NCBI GenBank assembly: GCA_905221605.1
Contig: CAJNDS010002307.1
Span: forward strand, 130,287-194,286
Direction of reading: 5' to 3'
Source of the DNA: Symbiodinium natans
Taxonomy: Eukaryota > Sar > Dinophyceae > Suessiales > Symbiodiniaceae
Length of the DNA stretch: 64,000 nucleotides
The notes below the pieces were generated by a model. That model was given only the letters and a program-made list of their open reading frames with translations, searched no databases and was not told the origin of the DNA. Position 1 is the first letter of the stretch. Every line of letters begins with the position of its first letter. A program made the translations under genes and the position numbers. This document shows positions 52,229 through 62,218 of this stretch, piece after piece.

Positions 52229-52494
52229 CTGCACAGGTGTGGTAGATCCTTAGGAGGGTTTAGGGTTTAGGGTTTAGGGTTTAGGGTTTAGGGTGTAGGG
52301 TGTAGGGTTCAGGGTTTAGGGTAGAGCGTTTAGGGTTCTAGGGCTCAGAGGGTAGAAACATGAGCCTGGAACATTTCATATCCTGCAAAAAAAAGGGTAC
52401 TCCCTGAACCTTATAAACGCTGGACCCTAAACCCTAAACCCTAACCCTAAACCCTAAACCCTAAACCCTAAACCCTAAACCCTAAACCCTAAAC

Positions 52495-53047
52495 CACTCT
52501 TTCATATATAATATAAATGTTAATGACTTTGCGGGCAAGGTCCTATATTTAGCGGGCAAGGTCCTATATTTAGCGGGCAAGGTCATATATTTAGCGGGCA
52601 AGGTCATATATTTAGCGGGCAAGGTCATATATTTAGCGGGCAAGGTCATATATTTAGTGGGCAAGGTCCATTGGCTAAAAAAAGACCTTGCCCACTAATA
52701 TATATGACCTTGCCCGCTAAAGGGCGACCTTGCCCACTAAATATATGACCTTGCCCGCTAAATATATGACCTTGCCCGCTAAATATATGACCTTGCCCGC
52801 TAAATATATGACCTTGCCCGCTAAATATATGGCCCGGGCCAGGTCATATATTTAGCGGGCAAGGTCATATATTTAGCGGGCAAGGTCATATATTTAGCGG
52901 GCAAGGTCATATATTTAGCGGGCAAGGTCATATATTTAGCGGGCTAGGTCATATATTTAGCGGGCAAGGTCATATATTTAGCGGGCAAGGTCATATATTT
53001 AGCGGGCAAGGTCATATATTTAGCGGGTCATATATTTAGTGGCAAGG
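52495..53047. repeat. foldback locus 2: 21-bp units in alternating orientation
   Basis: Leader CTCTTTCATATATAATATAA then ATGTTAATGACTT. About seven forward units (core GGGCAAGGTC plus TATATTTAGC), a loop near 52671-52682, about seven inverted units (52683-52830), then about ten forward units to 53040. The arms would fold into long near-perfect stems. No convincing coding content; the open frames here are repeats. Confidence 0.92.
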
Positions 53048-53256
53048 TCCCCCCCCCTCCCACCCCCCCCCCACCCCCCCCCCCACCCCCCCCCCCACCC
53101 CCCCCCCCCCCCACCCCCGCCCCACCACCCCCACACCCCCCCCCCCACCCTCCCACCCCCCCCCCCCCCCCACCCCCCCCCCCCCCCCAACCGCCCCCCC
53201 CCCAACACCAAACCTCCCCGCCACCGAGAGCCCCCCCCCCCCCCTCCCCCCCCCCC

Positions 53257-53287
<31 letters not shown>
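53048..53287 (+). repeat. poly-C / C-rich low-complexity tract
   Basis: About 240 bases, almost only C with scattered A and T. It directly follows the last foldback unit. Long frames seen here (poly-G or poly-P) are artefacts. Confidence 0.95.
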
Positions 53288-53300
53288 TGGAGCCCCGCAA

Positions 53301-53710
53301 AAAAGTCGATTCAAGATGGCTTCCAAAGAATAAGTTCCCGAATGACCGCGCCTGTTTTTGAGGCCCCTGAAGCCCCTCAAACGACTCAAGAACTCAAGAT
53401 GGCTTCCAAACCCGAATGGAAACATGTGGTTAACAAATCCATTCTGTTGACCACGTTGGTTTTCTTGTCCGCTCGAAACAGAAACATGTGGTTGACAAAT
53501 CCATTCTGTTGACCACGTTTGGTTTTCTTGTCCGCTTGAAACAAACACATGTGGTTAACAAATCCATTCTGTTGACCACGTGCCTAGAGAAGAAGGAGGT
53601 TGGATATTTTTCCTAATGGTGTGGGACCCAATGGGCGGGTGGGTATTCCCCTGTGGCCTTGAAAGCTGCTCAACTAGTGAATGCTTGGACCAGAGATGCT
53701 GAACCCTAAA
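53301..53710 (+). repeat. 0.4-kb duplicated segment, copy 1
   Basis: Nearly identical to 59005-59410. It contains two CTCAAGATGGCTTCCAAA-like units and three imperfect units of about 62 bp (AACATGTGGTTAACAAATCC ... CATTCTGTTGACCACG), and ends at the same base before a CCCTAAA array. No coding frame seen. Confidence 0.9.
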
Positions 53711-53734
53711 CCCTAAACCCTAAACCCTAAACTG

Positions 53735-55061
53735 AGTGAGCCCGGGGCCGTCGAGCAGGGCGAACGCACCGAAGCCGGCAGGCGAGGTAGCTCCGGAGCC
53801 AGAAGCCCTCCGGCGGGCGACGGAGCTCCAGTCCCGCAGGCAGCTGCGGGCTGCGCGGTGGACTCGGCAGGTCGCTGGAGAGAAACCCGTCAGGTCGCCC
53901 TAGAATGAGATACCCCAAACCTTCGGGTAAAACATCGCAACCTCTTGCGGGAGGCCTTTGCCCCTGCCTGGAGGCCCGGCCCTTGCCTGGGAGGCCTTGC
54001 CTGGGAGCCGCCTCAGGAGGTCCCTGCCTGGAAGTTTTCTGTGTGGGAGGCTGCCTGGGCAACCCTGCCTGAGAGGCCCCCTGCCTGGGAGGCCCCTGCC
54101 TGGGGAGGCCGCTGGATTGGGAGGTCCTGCCTGGAGGCCCTTTGCAGGGAGGCCTGCCTGCCTGGTATGGGAAGCCCCTGCCTGGAAGCCCCTGCCTGCC
54201 TGAGGTTTGGTGGCTCTAGGAGGCTGTGAGGCCGCTGCTTGCTGCTTAGCATCCAAGGCCTGATTGGGAGGCCTGCCTGAGAGGCCCCTGCCTGATGCCT
54301 GGAAGACCCCTGCTGATAGACCCTGGATGGGCTGCTGAGAGGCCCTTTCTGGAGGCCCTGCTTGGGAGGCCCTGCCTGCCCCTGCTGGCCCTCACCCTAG
54401 CCCTGACCCTGGCCCTGGCTCTGGCCCTGGCCTTGGTCTGAGGATTTTTGCAAGGCATCCAGATCCCCAGCCAGGATGCAGCATGCAAGGGTGAAGGCGG
54501 CAGCCAGCCCCAACCTTCGCGTTTTTAAGTTTTAGAAAAACTTGCTGGGAGGCTGTGGCCCCCTGCCTGGGACTGGATTTGCTTGCCGGAAACCTTTTGC
54601 CTGAACCCTGCCTGAAAAACAGGCCTTGGCCTGAGGTGCCTGGCCCTTTCAAGCTAGGGATCCAGATCATCAACAGGACGCAGCATCACCAAGGTCGAAG
54701 GCGGCAGCCAGCCCCAAGCCCAAACCTTTGGGTTTTTGACTTTCAAAAAGACTCACAAGGCCACCACGACTCCAACAAGGTCCAGCTGCAGCATCAGCGA
54801 AAGGGAAGGCAGCAGCAACCGCCCATCCCACCCCTTTGACTTCAGGCGCGATGGCGGCAGCCAATCCAATCCCAAACCTCTGACTTTTGCTTCTAAACCC
54901 AACCAATAAACAAGAGAAAAATAGCAAAAGCACGATCAGAGTTCAAAAGAACCCTAAACCCGTAGAGGTCAAGGCGAGGGTGGAGCGCCAGCGGGGGTGG
55001 GCTTATGCAAATCGGGGCGCGCCTGGGAGCTTTCAGCACCAGCGCGCCCACTCATTGAGAC
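53735..55061. repeat. 1.3-kb duplicated cassette, copy 1
   Basis: Begins GTGAGCCCGGGGCCGTCGAG and ends GCGCGCCCACTCATTGAGAC, with CCCTAAA arrays on both sides. 53955-54410 is a minisatellite of CCTGCCTGGGAGG-like units. 54480-55060 is less repetitive and matches copy 2 closely. Frames are open on several strands because of the minisatellite. I recognise no gene. Confidence 0.88.
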
Positions 55062-55320
55062 ACCCTAAACCCTAAACCCTAAACCCTAAACCCTAAACCC
55101 TAAACCCTAAACCCTAAACCCTAAACCTTAAACCCTAAACCCTAAAACCCTAACCCAACCCCTAAACCCTCAACCTAACCCTACACCCTAACCCTAACCC
55201 TAAACCCTACCCCCTAACCCTAAACCCTAAACCCTAAACCCGAAACCCTAACCCCACACCCTAAACCCGAAAACCCAACCCTAAAACCCTAAACCCTAAA
55301 CCCTAAACCCTAAACCCTAA
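55062..55320 (-). repeat. CCCTAAA array with variants
   Basis: Pure units at first, then CCCTAAC, CCCCTAAA and CCCTACA variants, ending in pure units before the foldback leader. Confidence 0.92.
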
Positions 55321-55925
55321 ACCTCTCTTTCATATATAATTTAAATGTTAAGGAGTTACTGGGCAAGGTCATTTTTTTACTGGGAAAGGTCATTTTTTTA
55401 CTGGGCAAGGTCATTTTTTTACTGGGCAAGGTCATTTTTTTACTGGGCAAGGTCGTTTCGTCAAAAAAACGACCTTGCCCAGTAAAAAAATGACCTTGCC
55501 CAGTAAAAATGTTACTGGGCAAGGTCATCTTTTTACTGGGCAAGGTCATCTTTTTACTGGGCAAGGTCATCTTTTTACTGGGCAAGGTCATCTTTTTACT
55601 GGGCAAGGTCATTTTTTTACTGGGCAAGGTCATTTTTTTACTGGGCAAGGTCGTTTTTTTACTGGGCAAGGTCATTTCGTCCAAAAAACGACCTTGCCCA
55701 GTAAAAAAATGACCTTGCCCAGTAAAATAATGACCTTGCCCAATAAAAATGTTACTGGGCAAGGTCATCTTTTTACTGGGCAAGGTCATCTTTTTACTGG
55801 GCAAGGTCATTTTTTACTGGGCAAGGTCATTTTTTTACTGGCAAGGTCATTTTTTTACTGGGCTAGGTCATTTTTTTACTGGGCTAGGTCATTTTTTTAC
55901 TGGCAGGTCATTTGTTTACTGGACC
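55321..55925. repeat. foldback locus 3: 21-bp units, several orientation switches
   Basis: Leader CTCTCTTTCATATATAATTT then AAATGTTAAGGAGTTACTGG as at locus 1. Units of 21 bp (core GGGCAAGGTC plus TTTTTTACT) switch forward, inverted (55470-55512), forward, inverted (55683-55750), forward. Loops carry TCGTCAAAAAAACGACC and TCGTCCAAAAAACGACC. Open frames here are pure repeat. Confidence 0.92.
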
Positions 55926-56412
55926 CTAAACCCTAAACCCTAACCTAAACCCTAAAACCCTAACCCTAACCCTAAACCCTCACCGCAAACCCTAAACCCT
56001 AAACCCCTACCCCGAAACCCTAAACCTAAAACCCTAACCTACCCTAACCCTAAACCCTAAACCCTAAACCCTAACCCTAACCCTAACCCTAAACCCTAAA
56101 CTCCTAAACCTAAACCCTAAAACCCTAAACCCAAAACCCTAAACCCTAACACTAACCCCTAACCCCCTAAACCCCTAACCCCGAAACCCCTAAAACCCCT
56201 AACAAAAACCCCTAAACCCTAAACCCTAACCCTAAACCCTAAACCCTAACCTAAACCCTAAACCTAAACCCAAACCCAAAACCCCAAACCCCTAAACCCT
56301 AAAAACCCTAAACCCTAAACCCTAAACCCTAAACCCTAAACCCTAAACCCTAAACCCTAAACCCTAAACCCTAAACCCTAAACCCTAAACCCTAAACCCT
56401 AAACCCTAAACC
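55926..56412 (-). repeat. long CCCTAAA array with CCCTAAC variants
   Basis: About 490 bases. The left half mixes CCCTAAA, CCCTAAC and CCCCTAAA; 56300-56412 is pure CCCTAAA. Confidence 0.95.
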
Positions 56413-57541
56413 CAGTGAGCCCGGGGCCGTCGAGCAGGGCGAAAAGCCGGCGGGCGAGGTAGCTCCGAACCCAGAAGCTCGCGACGGAGCTCCAGTCCCG
56501 CAGGCAGCTGCGGGCTGCGCGGTGGACCCGGCAGGTCGCTGGCGAGAAACCCGTCAGGTCGCCCTGGAATGAGATACCCCAAACCTTCGGGTAAAACATC
56601 GCAACCTCTTGCCGGCAGGTCCCTGCCTGGTCTGGAGGCCCCTGCCTGGTGCCTGGGAGGCCCCTGCCTGGGCCCCTGCCAGGCCCTGCCCCTACCTGGG
56701 AGGCCTCTGTTTGGGTTTGGCTGAGAGGCCCCTGTTTCCCTACAAGGCTGTGGGGCCTTTGCTGCCAGGCGCCCTTGTCTGGCTGCTTCGGATCCAAGAG
56801 GCGCCCTGCCTGGGAGGCCCCTGCCTGAGCCCTGCCTGGGAGGTTGCCTGGGAGAGCCCTGCTGATAGACCCTGGCTGGGCTGCCTGCTGAGAGGCCTCT
56901 TTCTGGGAGGCGGCCCCCTGCTGCTGGCCCTGACCCTAGCCCTGACCCTGGCCATCCCCAGCCAGGATGCAGCATGCAAGGGCGAAAGCGGCAGCCAGCC
57001 CCAAGGGGTTTTTAAGTTTTAGAAAAACTTGCTGGGAGGCTGTGGCCCCCTGCCTGGGACTGGATTTGCTTGCCGGAAACCTTTTGCCTGAACCCTGCCT
57101 GAAAAACAGGCCTTGGCCTGAGGTGCCTGGCCCTTAGGGATCCAGATCATCAACAGGACGCAGCATCACCAAGGGCGAACGCGGCAGCCAGCCCCAAGCC
57201 CAAACCTTTGGGTTTTTGACTTTCAAAAAGACTCACAAGGCCACCACGACTCCAACAAGGTCCAGCTGCAGTATTAGGGAAAGGGAAGGCAGCAGCAACC
57301 GCCCATCCCCCCTTTGACTTCATGCGCGATGGCGGCAGCCAGCCCAATCCCAAACCTCTGACTTTTGCTTCTAAACCCAACCAATAAACAAGAGAAAAAT
57401 AGCAAAAGCACGATCAGAGTTCAAAAGAACCCTAAACCCGTAGAGGTCAAGGCGAGGGTGGAGCGCCAGCGGGGGTGGGCTTATTCAAATCGGGGCGCGC
57501 GCCTGGGTGCTTTCAGCACCAGCGCGCCCACTCATTGAGAC
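56413..57541. repeat. 1.1-kb duplicated cassette, copy 2
   Basis: Same ends as copy 1. The minisatellite part (about 56620-56940) differs in unit number and order, while 56960-57541 matches 54480-55061 nearly base for base. A CCCTAAA array follows at 57542-57693. Confidence 0.88.
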
Positions 57542-57693
57542 ACCCTAAACCCTAAACCCTAAACCCTAAACCCTAAACCCTAAACCCTAAACCCTAAACC
57601 TAAACCCTAAACCCTAAACCCTAAACCCTAAACCCTAAACCCTAAACCCTAAACCCTAAACCCTAAACCCTAAACCCTAAACCCTAAACCCTA
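57542..57693 (-). repeat. CCCTAAA array
   Basis: About 21 near-perfect units. Confidence 0.95.
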
Positions 57694-58107
57694 AACTTTT
57701 AGGGGCTTCGCCCTTGTGCGCCAGCGCAGCTTTTTGTTGAGTTGTCGTTAGTTGCTCTGCGGTTGCGTAGGCGAGGAGGTTTCGAACAAAGAAGACTTTT
57801 GGGCTTTGTGCCTGCGCAGGCCAAGGAGGTTCAAGAAGAGTGAACATTTCAGCACTTTGGAGCTGTTTGAAGCTTCTCAAGTCCTTTTCAAAGCCACCCG
57901 GTGCCTTTTCGGGCTCTTTGTTAAACATTCCAGCCTAGTAGGAACACACTGTTGTATGTGTAGGAGAATGCACAGATTGAGCCAGGAACCAACTTTGTGG
58001 CCCAGGCTCAAAGGAGTGAGAGGACAGAAACCACAGCAGAGCGGTGAAGCGAAAAGTGAGCCGCAGTGGTGGTTTAGGAAACCCTTTAGGAAAGCCCGTT
58101 CTTTAAC
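57694..58107 (+). other. upstream region of the two-helix ORF
   Basis: Unique sequence without arrays. A second plus-strand frame (57752-58114) overlaps the ORF start by a few bases and reads like non-coding sequence or a spliced upstream part. No promoter motif identified. Confidence 0.4.
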
Positions 58108-59031
58108 ATGGTAGCGGAGCTGTCTGAACCAGGAACCTTGACAGGAACCTTGACAGCGATGATGCTACTCCTAGCAGTAGGAACGACCTTCATAGCCATG
58201 GTGGCTTCTCTCGTCTGTGGGCTGAGACACATGTGGAAGCAGGAAAAGAGAACCGAGGTCCGAGAGTTCTTCGAGTACCTCCCCACGGTCAGGATCGCAT
58301 ATAGAAGAGGAACCAAGTACCACAGGAGAAACTGTGGAATCATCAGGAATCAGTCGATTGCTGGTGCAGCAGCAGTGAGGGACTTTGCCCCTTGCTTTCA
58401 GTGCTTCCCGGAGCGCTATGTGGTTCAGGAAACGAAGAAGGTGAACATGCGGTGCCACGGCATGGCAGCAGGAATCGTCTTGCTGATTGGTTTTCTCCTG
58501 GGATGCCTCGCAACTTACTGCGGGATGACAAGGAACCTGGGAATGATGGACGCAGATGTGGAGCCGTGGCGTGCCCTTGACTACGTGCAGGAAAAGAGAG
58601 AGGTCAAGGATGAACTAGCCCTTGGAGGTCGCGCCTTCGAGGATGTACCGCAAGAAGACCGTGCGAGAAAGGAAAAGCTTGAGAGAAAGGAAATTCGAGA
58701 GTCCGACGAGAGCGAGCTGATGGCGACTTGGAGCAGCATCTCAAGAAGCCCCAATACGCAATGGAACTACATCGAGAACTTCGAGAATCTCGACGACAGG
58801 AACGGCTACCCGATTCAGTTCATGAACGTCTACACGATTCAGTTCAGGAACTTCGTTGGTGAGTTTGACAGCCAGGAGAGTGTGAGCCTTGAGTCCGGCT
58901 NNNNNNNNNNNNNNNNNNNNNNNNNNNNNNNNNNNNNNNNNNNNNNNNNNNNNNNNNNNNNNNNNNNNNNNNNNNNNNNNNNNNNNNNNNNNNNNNNNNN
59001 CAAGCGATTCAAGATGGCTTCCAAAGAATAA
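58108..59031 (+). CDS. hypothetical protein with two membrane segments and an H-C-C-C motif, interrupted by an N gap
   Basis: The ATG at 58108 opens a frame. Residues 15-40 and about 118-142 are hydrophobic helices (MMLLLAVGTTFIAMVASLVC; GMAAGIVLLIGFLLGCLATY). Between them KYHRRNCG...PCFQC gives His-x4-Cys and Cys-x2-Cys, a spacing seen in small zinc-binding C-terminal modules of dinoflagellate retroelement ORFs. After the second helix comes a charged region (KEKLERKEIRESDESE). The frame reaches the N gap at 58901; the few codons beyond it belong to the duplicated segment and are probably unrelated. Whether it is a retroelement remnant or a host gene is open. No close family recognised. Confidence 0.6.
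   Translation: MVAELSEPGTLTGTLTAMMLLLAVGTTFIAMVASLVCGLRHMWKQEKRTEVREFFEYLPTVRIAYRRGTKYHRRNCGIIRNQSIAGAAAVRDFAPCFQCFPERYVVQETKKVNMRCHGMAAGIVLLIGFLLGCLATYCGMTRNLGMMDADVEPWRALDYVQEKREVKDELALGGRAFEDVPQEDRARKEKLERKEIRESDESELMATWSSISRSPNTQWNYIENFENLDDRNGYPIQFMNVYTIQFRNFVGEFDSQESVSLESGXXXXXXXXXXXXXXXXXXXXXXXXXXXXXXXXXXKRFKMASKE
58901..59000. other. assembly gap (100 N)
   Basis: Exactly 100 N. In the paralogous position (before 53301) a long poly-C tract precedes the same 0.4-kb segment, so the gap probably hides a similar homopolymer. The size is a placeholder. Confidence 0.9.
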
Positions 59032-59410
59032 GTTCCCGAATGACCGTGCCTGTTTTTGAGGCCCCTGAAGCCCCTCAAACGACTCAAGAACTCAAGATGG
59101 CTTCCAAAGATTAAGTTCCCGAATGGAAACATGTGGTTAACAAATCCATTCTGTTGACCGCGTTGGTTTTCTTGTCCGCTTGAAACAGAAACATGTGGTT
59201 GACAAATCCATTCTGTTGACCACGTTTGGTTTTCTTGTCCGCTTGAAACAGAAACATGTGGTTAACAAATCCATTCTGTTGACCACGTGCCTAGAGAAGA
59301 AGGAGGTTGGATATTTTTCCTAATGGTGTGGGACCCAATGGGCGGGTGGGTACTCCCCTGTGGCCTTGAAAGCTGCTCAACTAGTGAATGCTTGGACCAG
59401 AGATGCTGAA
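59005..59410 (+). repeat. 0.4-kb duplicated segment, copy 2
   Basis: Matches 53301-53710 nearly base for base, including the three units of about 62 bp and the end before a CCCTAAA array. Confidence 0.9.
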
Positions 59411-59488
59411 CCCTAAACCCTAAACCCTAAACCCTAAACCCTAAACCCTAAACCCTAAACCCTAAACCCTAAACCCCAACCCCTAAAC

Positions 59489-59559
59489 CCGAAGCCACCC
59501 CAAGCCCTAGAGAGCTTGCTCGGCTTGGAGCGGAGAATCCTCATGGCTGCCTCCATGGC
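59489..59559 (-). CDS. candidate exon with Met start and telomere-derived donor
   Basis: Acceptor TGATTGCCAG; reads AMEAAMRILRSKPSKLSRAW then GGF, then GTTTAGGG. Good composition. Unassigned. Confidence 0.5.
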
Positions 59560-60086
59560 CTGGCAATCACAGGGCTTAGGGTTTAGGGTTTAGGGTTTAG
59601 GGTTTAGGGTTTAGGGTTTAGGATTTAGGATTTAGGGCTTAGGGTCTAGCTTTTGTAGAGTTTGAGGTTTCAGGACTTGGGATTTTAGGGTCTAGGGCTT
59701 CGGGTTTCCCTAAACAGCCCAGGGCGGGGCGGGACCGGCAACTACTAAATCACACAGCCCAGTCAACTAAAGCCCTGAACACCAAACCCTCAAAAACCCT
59801 AAACCCTAAACCCTAAACCCTAAGCCCTAAACCCCAAACCCCAAACCCGAAGCACAGAACCAGAGATGCCCCCTGCCAGCATCATGAGGAAAAAACCTTC
59901 GACGGCAGAGGGCTGTCTGAACGCAAACCCAGGAGAATGTCAGAGGCTGAGGCACTGGCAGCCCGTGATTCGACCCCTAAACCCTAGACCCTAACCCCTA
60001 AACCCTAAACCCTAAAACCCTAAACCCTAAACCCTAAACCCTAAACCCTAAACCCTAAACACCACTTCAGACAAATTTCAAGTGAT

Positions 60087-60276
60087 GGGTCCCTACTAGC
60101 CCCCTTTATACTACCCTCCCCCCTAGGTTCCCCCCTTAAATAACCCTTGATTAAGCTTAGTTATTCCTAAATAGCCCTAAACCATAAACCCTAAACCCTA
60201 AACCCTAAACCCTAAACCCTGAACCCTAATAATGACGGGGGGGAACCTAGTACAGAGGGGAGTAGTAGGGGAACCC
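60087..60276. mobile_element. family D element with telomere-type repeats inside
   Basis: The left arm GGGTCCCTACTAGCCCCC ... CCTAGGTTCCCCCC is inverted at the right (GGGGGAACCTAGTACAGAGG ... AGTAGTAGGGGAACCC). Between the arms lies a CCCTAAA array (60177-60228). Confidence 0.65.
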
Positions 60277-60875
60277 ACTGAGCCACTGGAAGCCGAGGAA
60301 TCCAGTAAGCCGACCCTCACTTTGCCTTCATCGCCACCAAGCACCGCTGACGCACTTCCTGAACAGGGGTTTAGGGTTTAGGGTTTAGGGTTTAGGGTTT
60401 AGGGTTTGGGGTTTAGGGTTTGGGGTTTGGGGTTTAGGGTTTGGGGTTTAGGGTTGAGGGTTTTAGGCGGCTAGACGTGCGCAAGTTTGGCGGGTGTGTT
60501 AGCAGCGGTTGCGCAGGGCGGAGAAAGCGCAGGAGTCCCAGATGTCCCTCTCTCATCGTGATCACTAGTTTGCAAGATGGTAACCCTCAACCCTAAAAAG
60601 CTAAACCCTAAACCCCCCTCAACCCCTCAACCCTGGCTTATCTTCCCCGCTTGGAGAATCCTTGAGAGCCCTTTTGCAAGGATCCGCAGCAGAGGAAAAT
60701 TCCCTCATCGCCCCAAAGCTTCTTACTGTACTCCCTTTAGAACCATACTGGAAATGATGTGGGTTTAGGATTTAGGGTTTAGGGTTTAGGGTTTAGGGCT
60801 TGGGACTTTTAGCAAACAATGAATATTTTTTGCAGGACTGTATAACGGAAAGCATACCTCAAGGGAAACTATAGG

Positions 60876-60972
60876 TTAAGCTGCCTTTGGCAGTGCGACC
60901 TTGTTAAGTGATACTTGTGGGCCTGCCTGAAGTGCTTCCCTCACTTCTTCCATGTCTTGTCCGCCATAAACT
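60876..60972 (-). CDS. chain-2 terminal exon
   Basis: 97 bases: one base plus 31 codons and TAA. Acceptor TAGGGTTCAG; reads VYGGQDMEEVREALQAGPQV then SLNKVALPKAA. The first base completes the leucine codon left by 61006-61057 (DYHFVRDL-VYGG). Function not recognised. Confidence 0.68.
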
Positions 60973-61005
60973 CTGAACCCTACAAAACATCAAAGCACTA
61001 GCAAC

Positions 61006-61057
61006 AGGTCCCTAACAAAGTGATAGTCTGCAGCAATGAGCTTCATCCCGCATGCAG
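61006..61057 (-). CDS. chain-2 internal exon
   Basis: Acceptor ACACATCCCAG, donor GTTGCT. Two bases plus 16 codons plus two bases: ACGMKLIAADYHFVRD. Both junctions keep phase. Confidence 0.68.
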
Positions 61058-61288
61058 CTGGGATGTGTTCAAAGCCTAAACCCTAAACCCTAAACCCTAA
61101 ACCCATGATCCCTATGAACCCTGCAACCTAAAAGCCCTATATGCCCCAAAAAAGCCTGAACCCAACAAATACCCAAGAAACCTTTGCAAACCCTGCACCC
61201 TAAACCCAAACCCCTAAACCCCAAACCCAAAACCCCAAAACCCTAAACCCTAAACCCTAAACCCTAAACCCTAAACCCTAAACCCTAC
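61058..61288. repeat. chain-2 intron made of C arrays
   Basis: 61074-61105 C and 61195-61288 C with a short unique part between. The donor GTAGGG on the coding strand is the first array unit. Confidence 0.75.
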
Positions 61289-61371
61289 ATGGCACCTGCA
61301 GCTCCCGGTGGAAGCAGCGCTCTCCCGTTGCGCCGAGCTGCGAGGCCAACTGTGTGGAGACGCCTTCAAAG
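61289..61371 (-). CDS. chain-2 upstream exon
   Basis: Acceptor CCAAGGCAG; reads FEGVSTQLASQLGATGERCF then HRELQVP plus one base before GTAGGG. The next exon supplies the two bases of the split serine (VP-S-ACGMK). C array on the left, G array on the right. Confidence 0.66.
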
Positions 61372-61763
61372 CTGCCTTGGCTTAGGGTTTAGGGTTTAGG
61401 GTTTAGGGTTTAAGGTTTAGGGTTTAGGGTTTAGGGTTTAGGGTTTAGGGTTTAGGGTTTAGGGTTTAGGGTTTAGGGTTTAGGGTTTAGGGTTTAGGGT
61501 TTAGGTTTTAGGGTTTAGGGTTTAGGGTTTAGGGTTTAGGGTTCAGGGTTCAGGATTTAGGGTTTAGGGCTTAGGGTTTAGCGTGTAGGGTTCAGGGTGT
61601 ACAAGGTTTAAGGCTTAGGGTCTAGAGTTTAGAGTGAAATTTAGGGGTCTGTAGGAATTTGGGGTTTTAGGGCTTGGGGTTGAAGGCTTGAGGTTGAGGT
61701 TGGAAGGCTTCGGGCGCAGGCAGCTAGGGCTGTTGGGGCTTCATCGGGGTCTAGGGTCTCGAG

Positions 61764-61885
61764 CTGGGATGCTCCCCCTTATAGTAACAGTCCTTAATCC
61801 CTAAACCCTAAACCCGAACCCGAAACCCTAGGGGGTACTACAATCCCTATTCAGGACTGCGAGTAGAGGGGGGAGGCATCCCAAG
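61764..61885. mobile_element. family C element with telomere-type insertion
   Basis: GGGATGCTCCCCCTTATAGT at the left; right end reverse complemented GGGATGCCTCCCCCCTCTAC. CCCTAAA-like units (61797-61830) lie inside, where copy 1 has unique sequence. Confidence 0.7.
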
Positions 61886-62097
61886 TCTCGGGTTTCGGTG
61901 GTGGTTTTTGGCGTGGGTTTCGGTTGTGGTGTTTAGGTTGCCCTCAACCCTAAACCCTGAAACCCTGAAACACTAAACCCTGAACCCCGAACCCTGGGGT
62001 TTCGGGCCTTTTTCAGGGCTCTGGGGTGCAGTCCGCGTTTGGGCGTGAGGTTCCCTCACTTTCAGGCTCTCGGATTTCATCGGGTCTGTTTGAACAT

Positions 62098-62218
62098 TCT
62101 AGACCCGGGAGCAACCTGAGAACCAAGAGGGTGTGCCCTTTTTGGTTCAAAGGGGGCTTATCATATACAGGAGTCTGAGCCCTAAAACAAGGGAATTAAG
62201 GGCCCACTCTGGGTCCTC
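62098..62218. mobile_element. family A2 element
   Basis: TCTAGACCCGGGAGC at the left, AACAAGGGAATTAAGGGCCC and CACTCTGGGTCCT at the right. Matches 48763-48873. Confidence 0.58.

Larger units (their letters stand above)
50466..52494. repeat. arrays and islands
   Basis: Arrays: 50466-50510 G, 50575-50675 G, 50800-50935 C with CCCAAAA octamers, 51013-51125 G, 51325-51485 C, 51610-51730 decayed G with three AGATTAGAATTTAGGGTTT units, 51853-51910 C, 52018-52115 G (GTTCAGG then TTTAGGG), 52255-52330 G, 52425-52494 C. Minus islands 50690-50770 (acceptor TTCTTCCTCAG), 50950-51010, 51920-52015 and 52340-52400 are exon-like. A plus island at 51245-51320 follows TTTTTTTGCGCAG. Confidence 0.6.
59411..60875. 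repeat. arrays and islands
   Basis: Arrays: 59411-59480 C, 59576-59645 G, 59795-59845 C, 59975-60062 C, 60177-60228 C (inside family D), 60366-60455 G, 60770-60800 G. Islands 59850-59960, 60281-60355, 60470-60590 and 60645-60740 (minus, KLWGDEGIFLCCGSLQKGSQ then stop) are exon-like. Confidence 0.6.

Noticed and set aside
52495-53047. CRISPR array
   Set aside because: Units are contiguous without variable spacers, switch orientation, and lie in a eukaryotic setting.
53727-54488. Frames of 80-118 residues in the duplicated cassettes
   Set aside because: They lie on several strands at once over a CCTGCCTGGGAGG minisatellite and are not conserved in frame between the two copies.
52482-55943. 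Long frames such as (M/T)TLPSKK and LLGKVIF repeats, and frames in the poly-C tract
   Set aside because: They translate the 21-bp foldback units or low-complexity DNA; period 21 is a multiple of 3, so frames stay open automatically.
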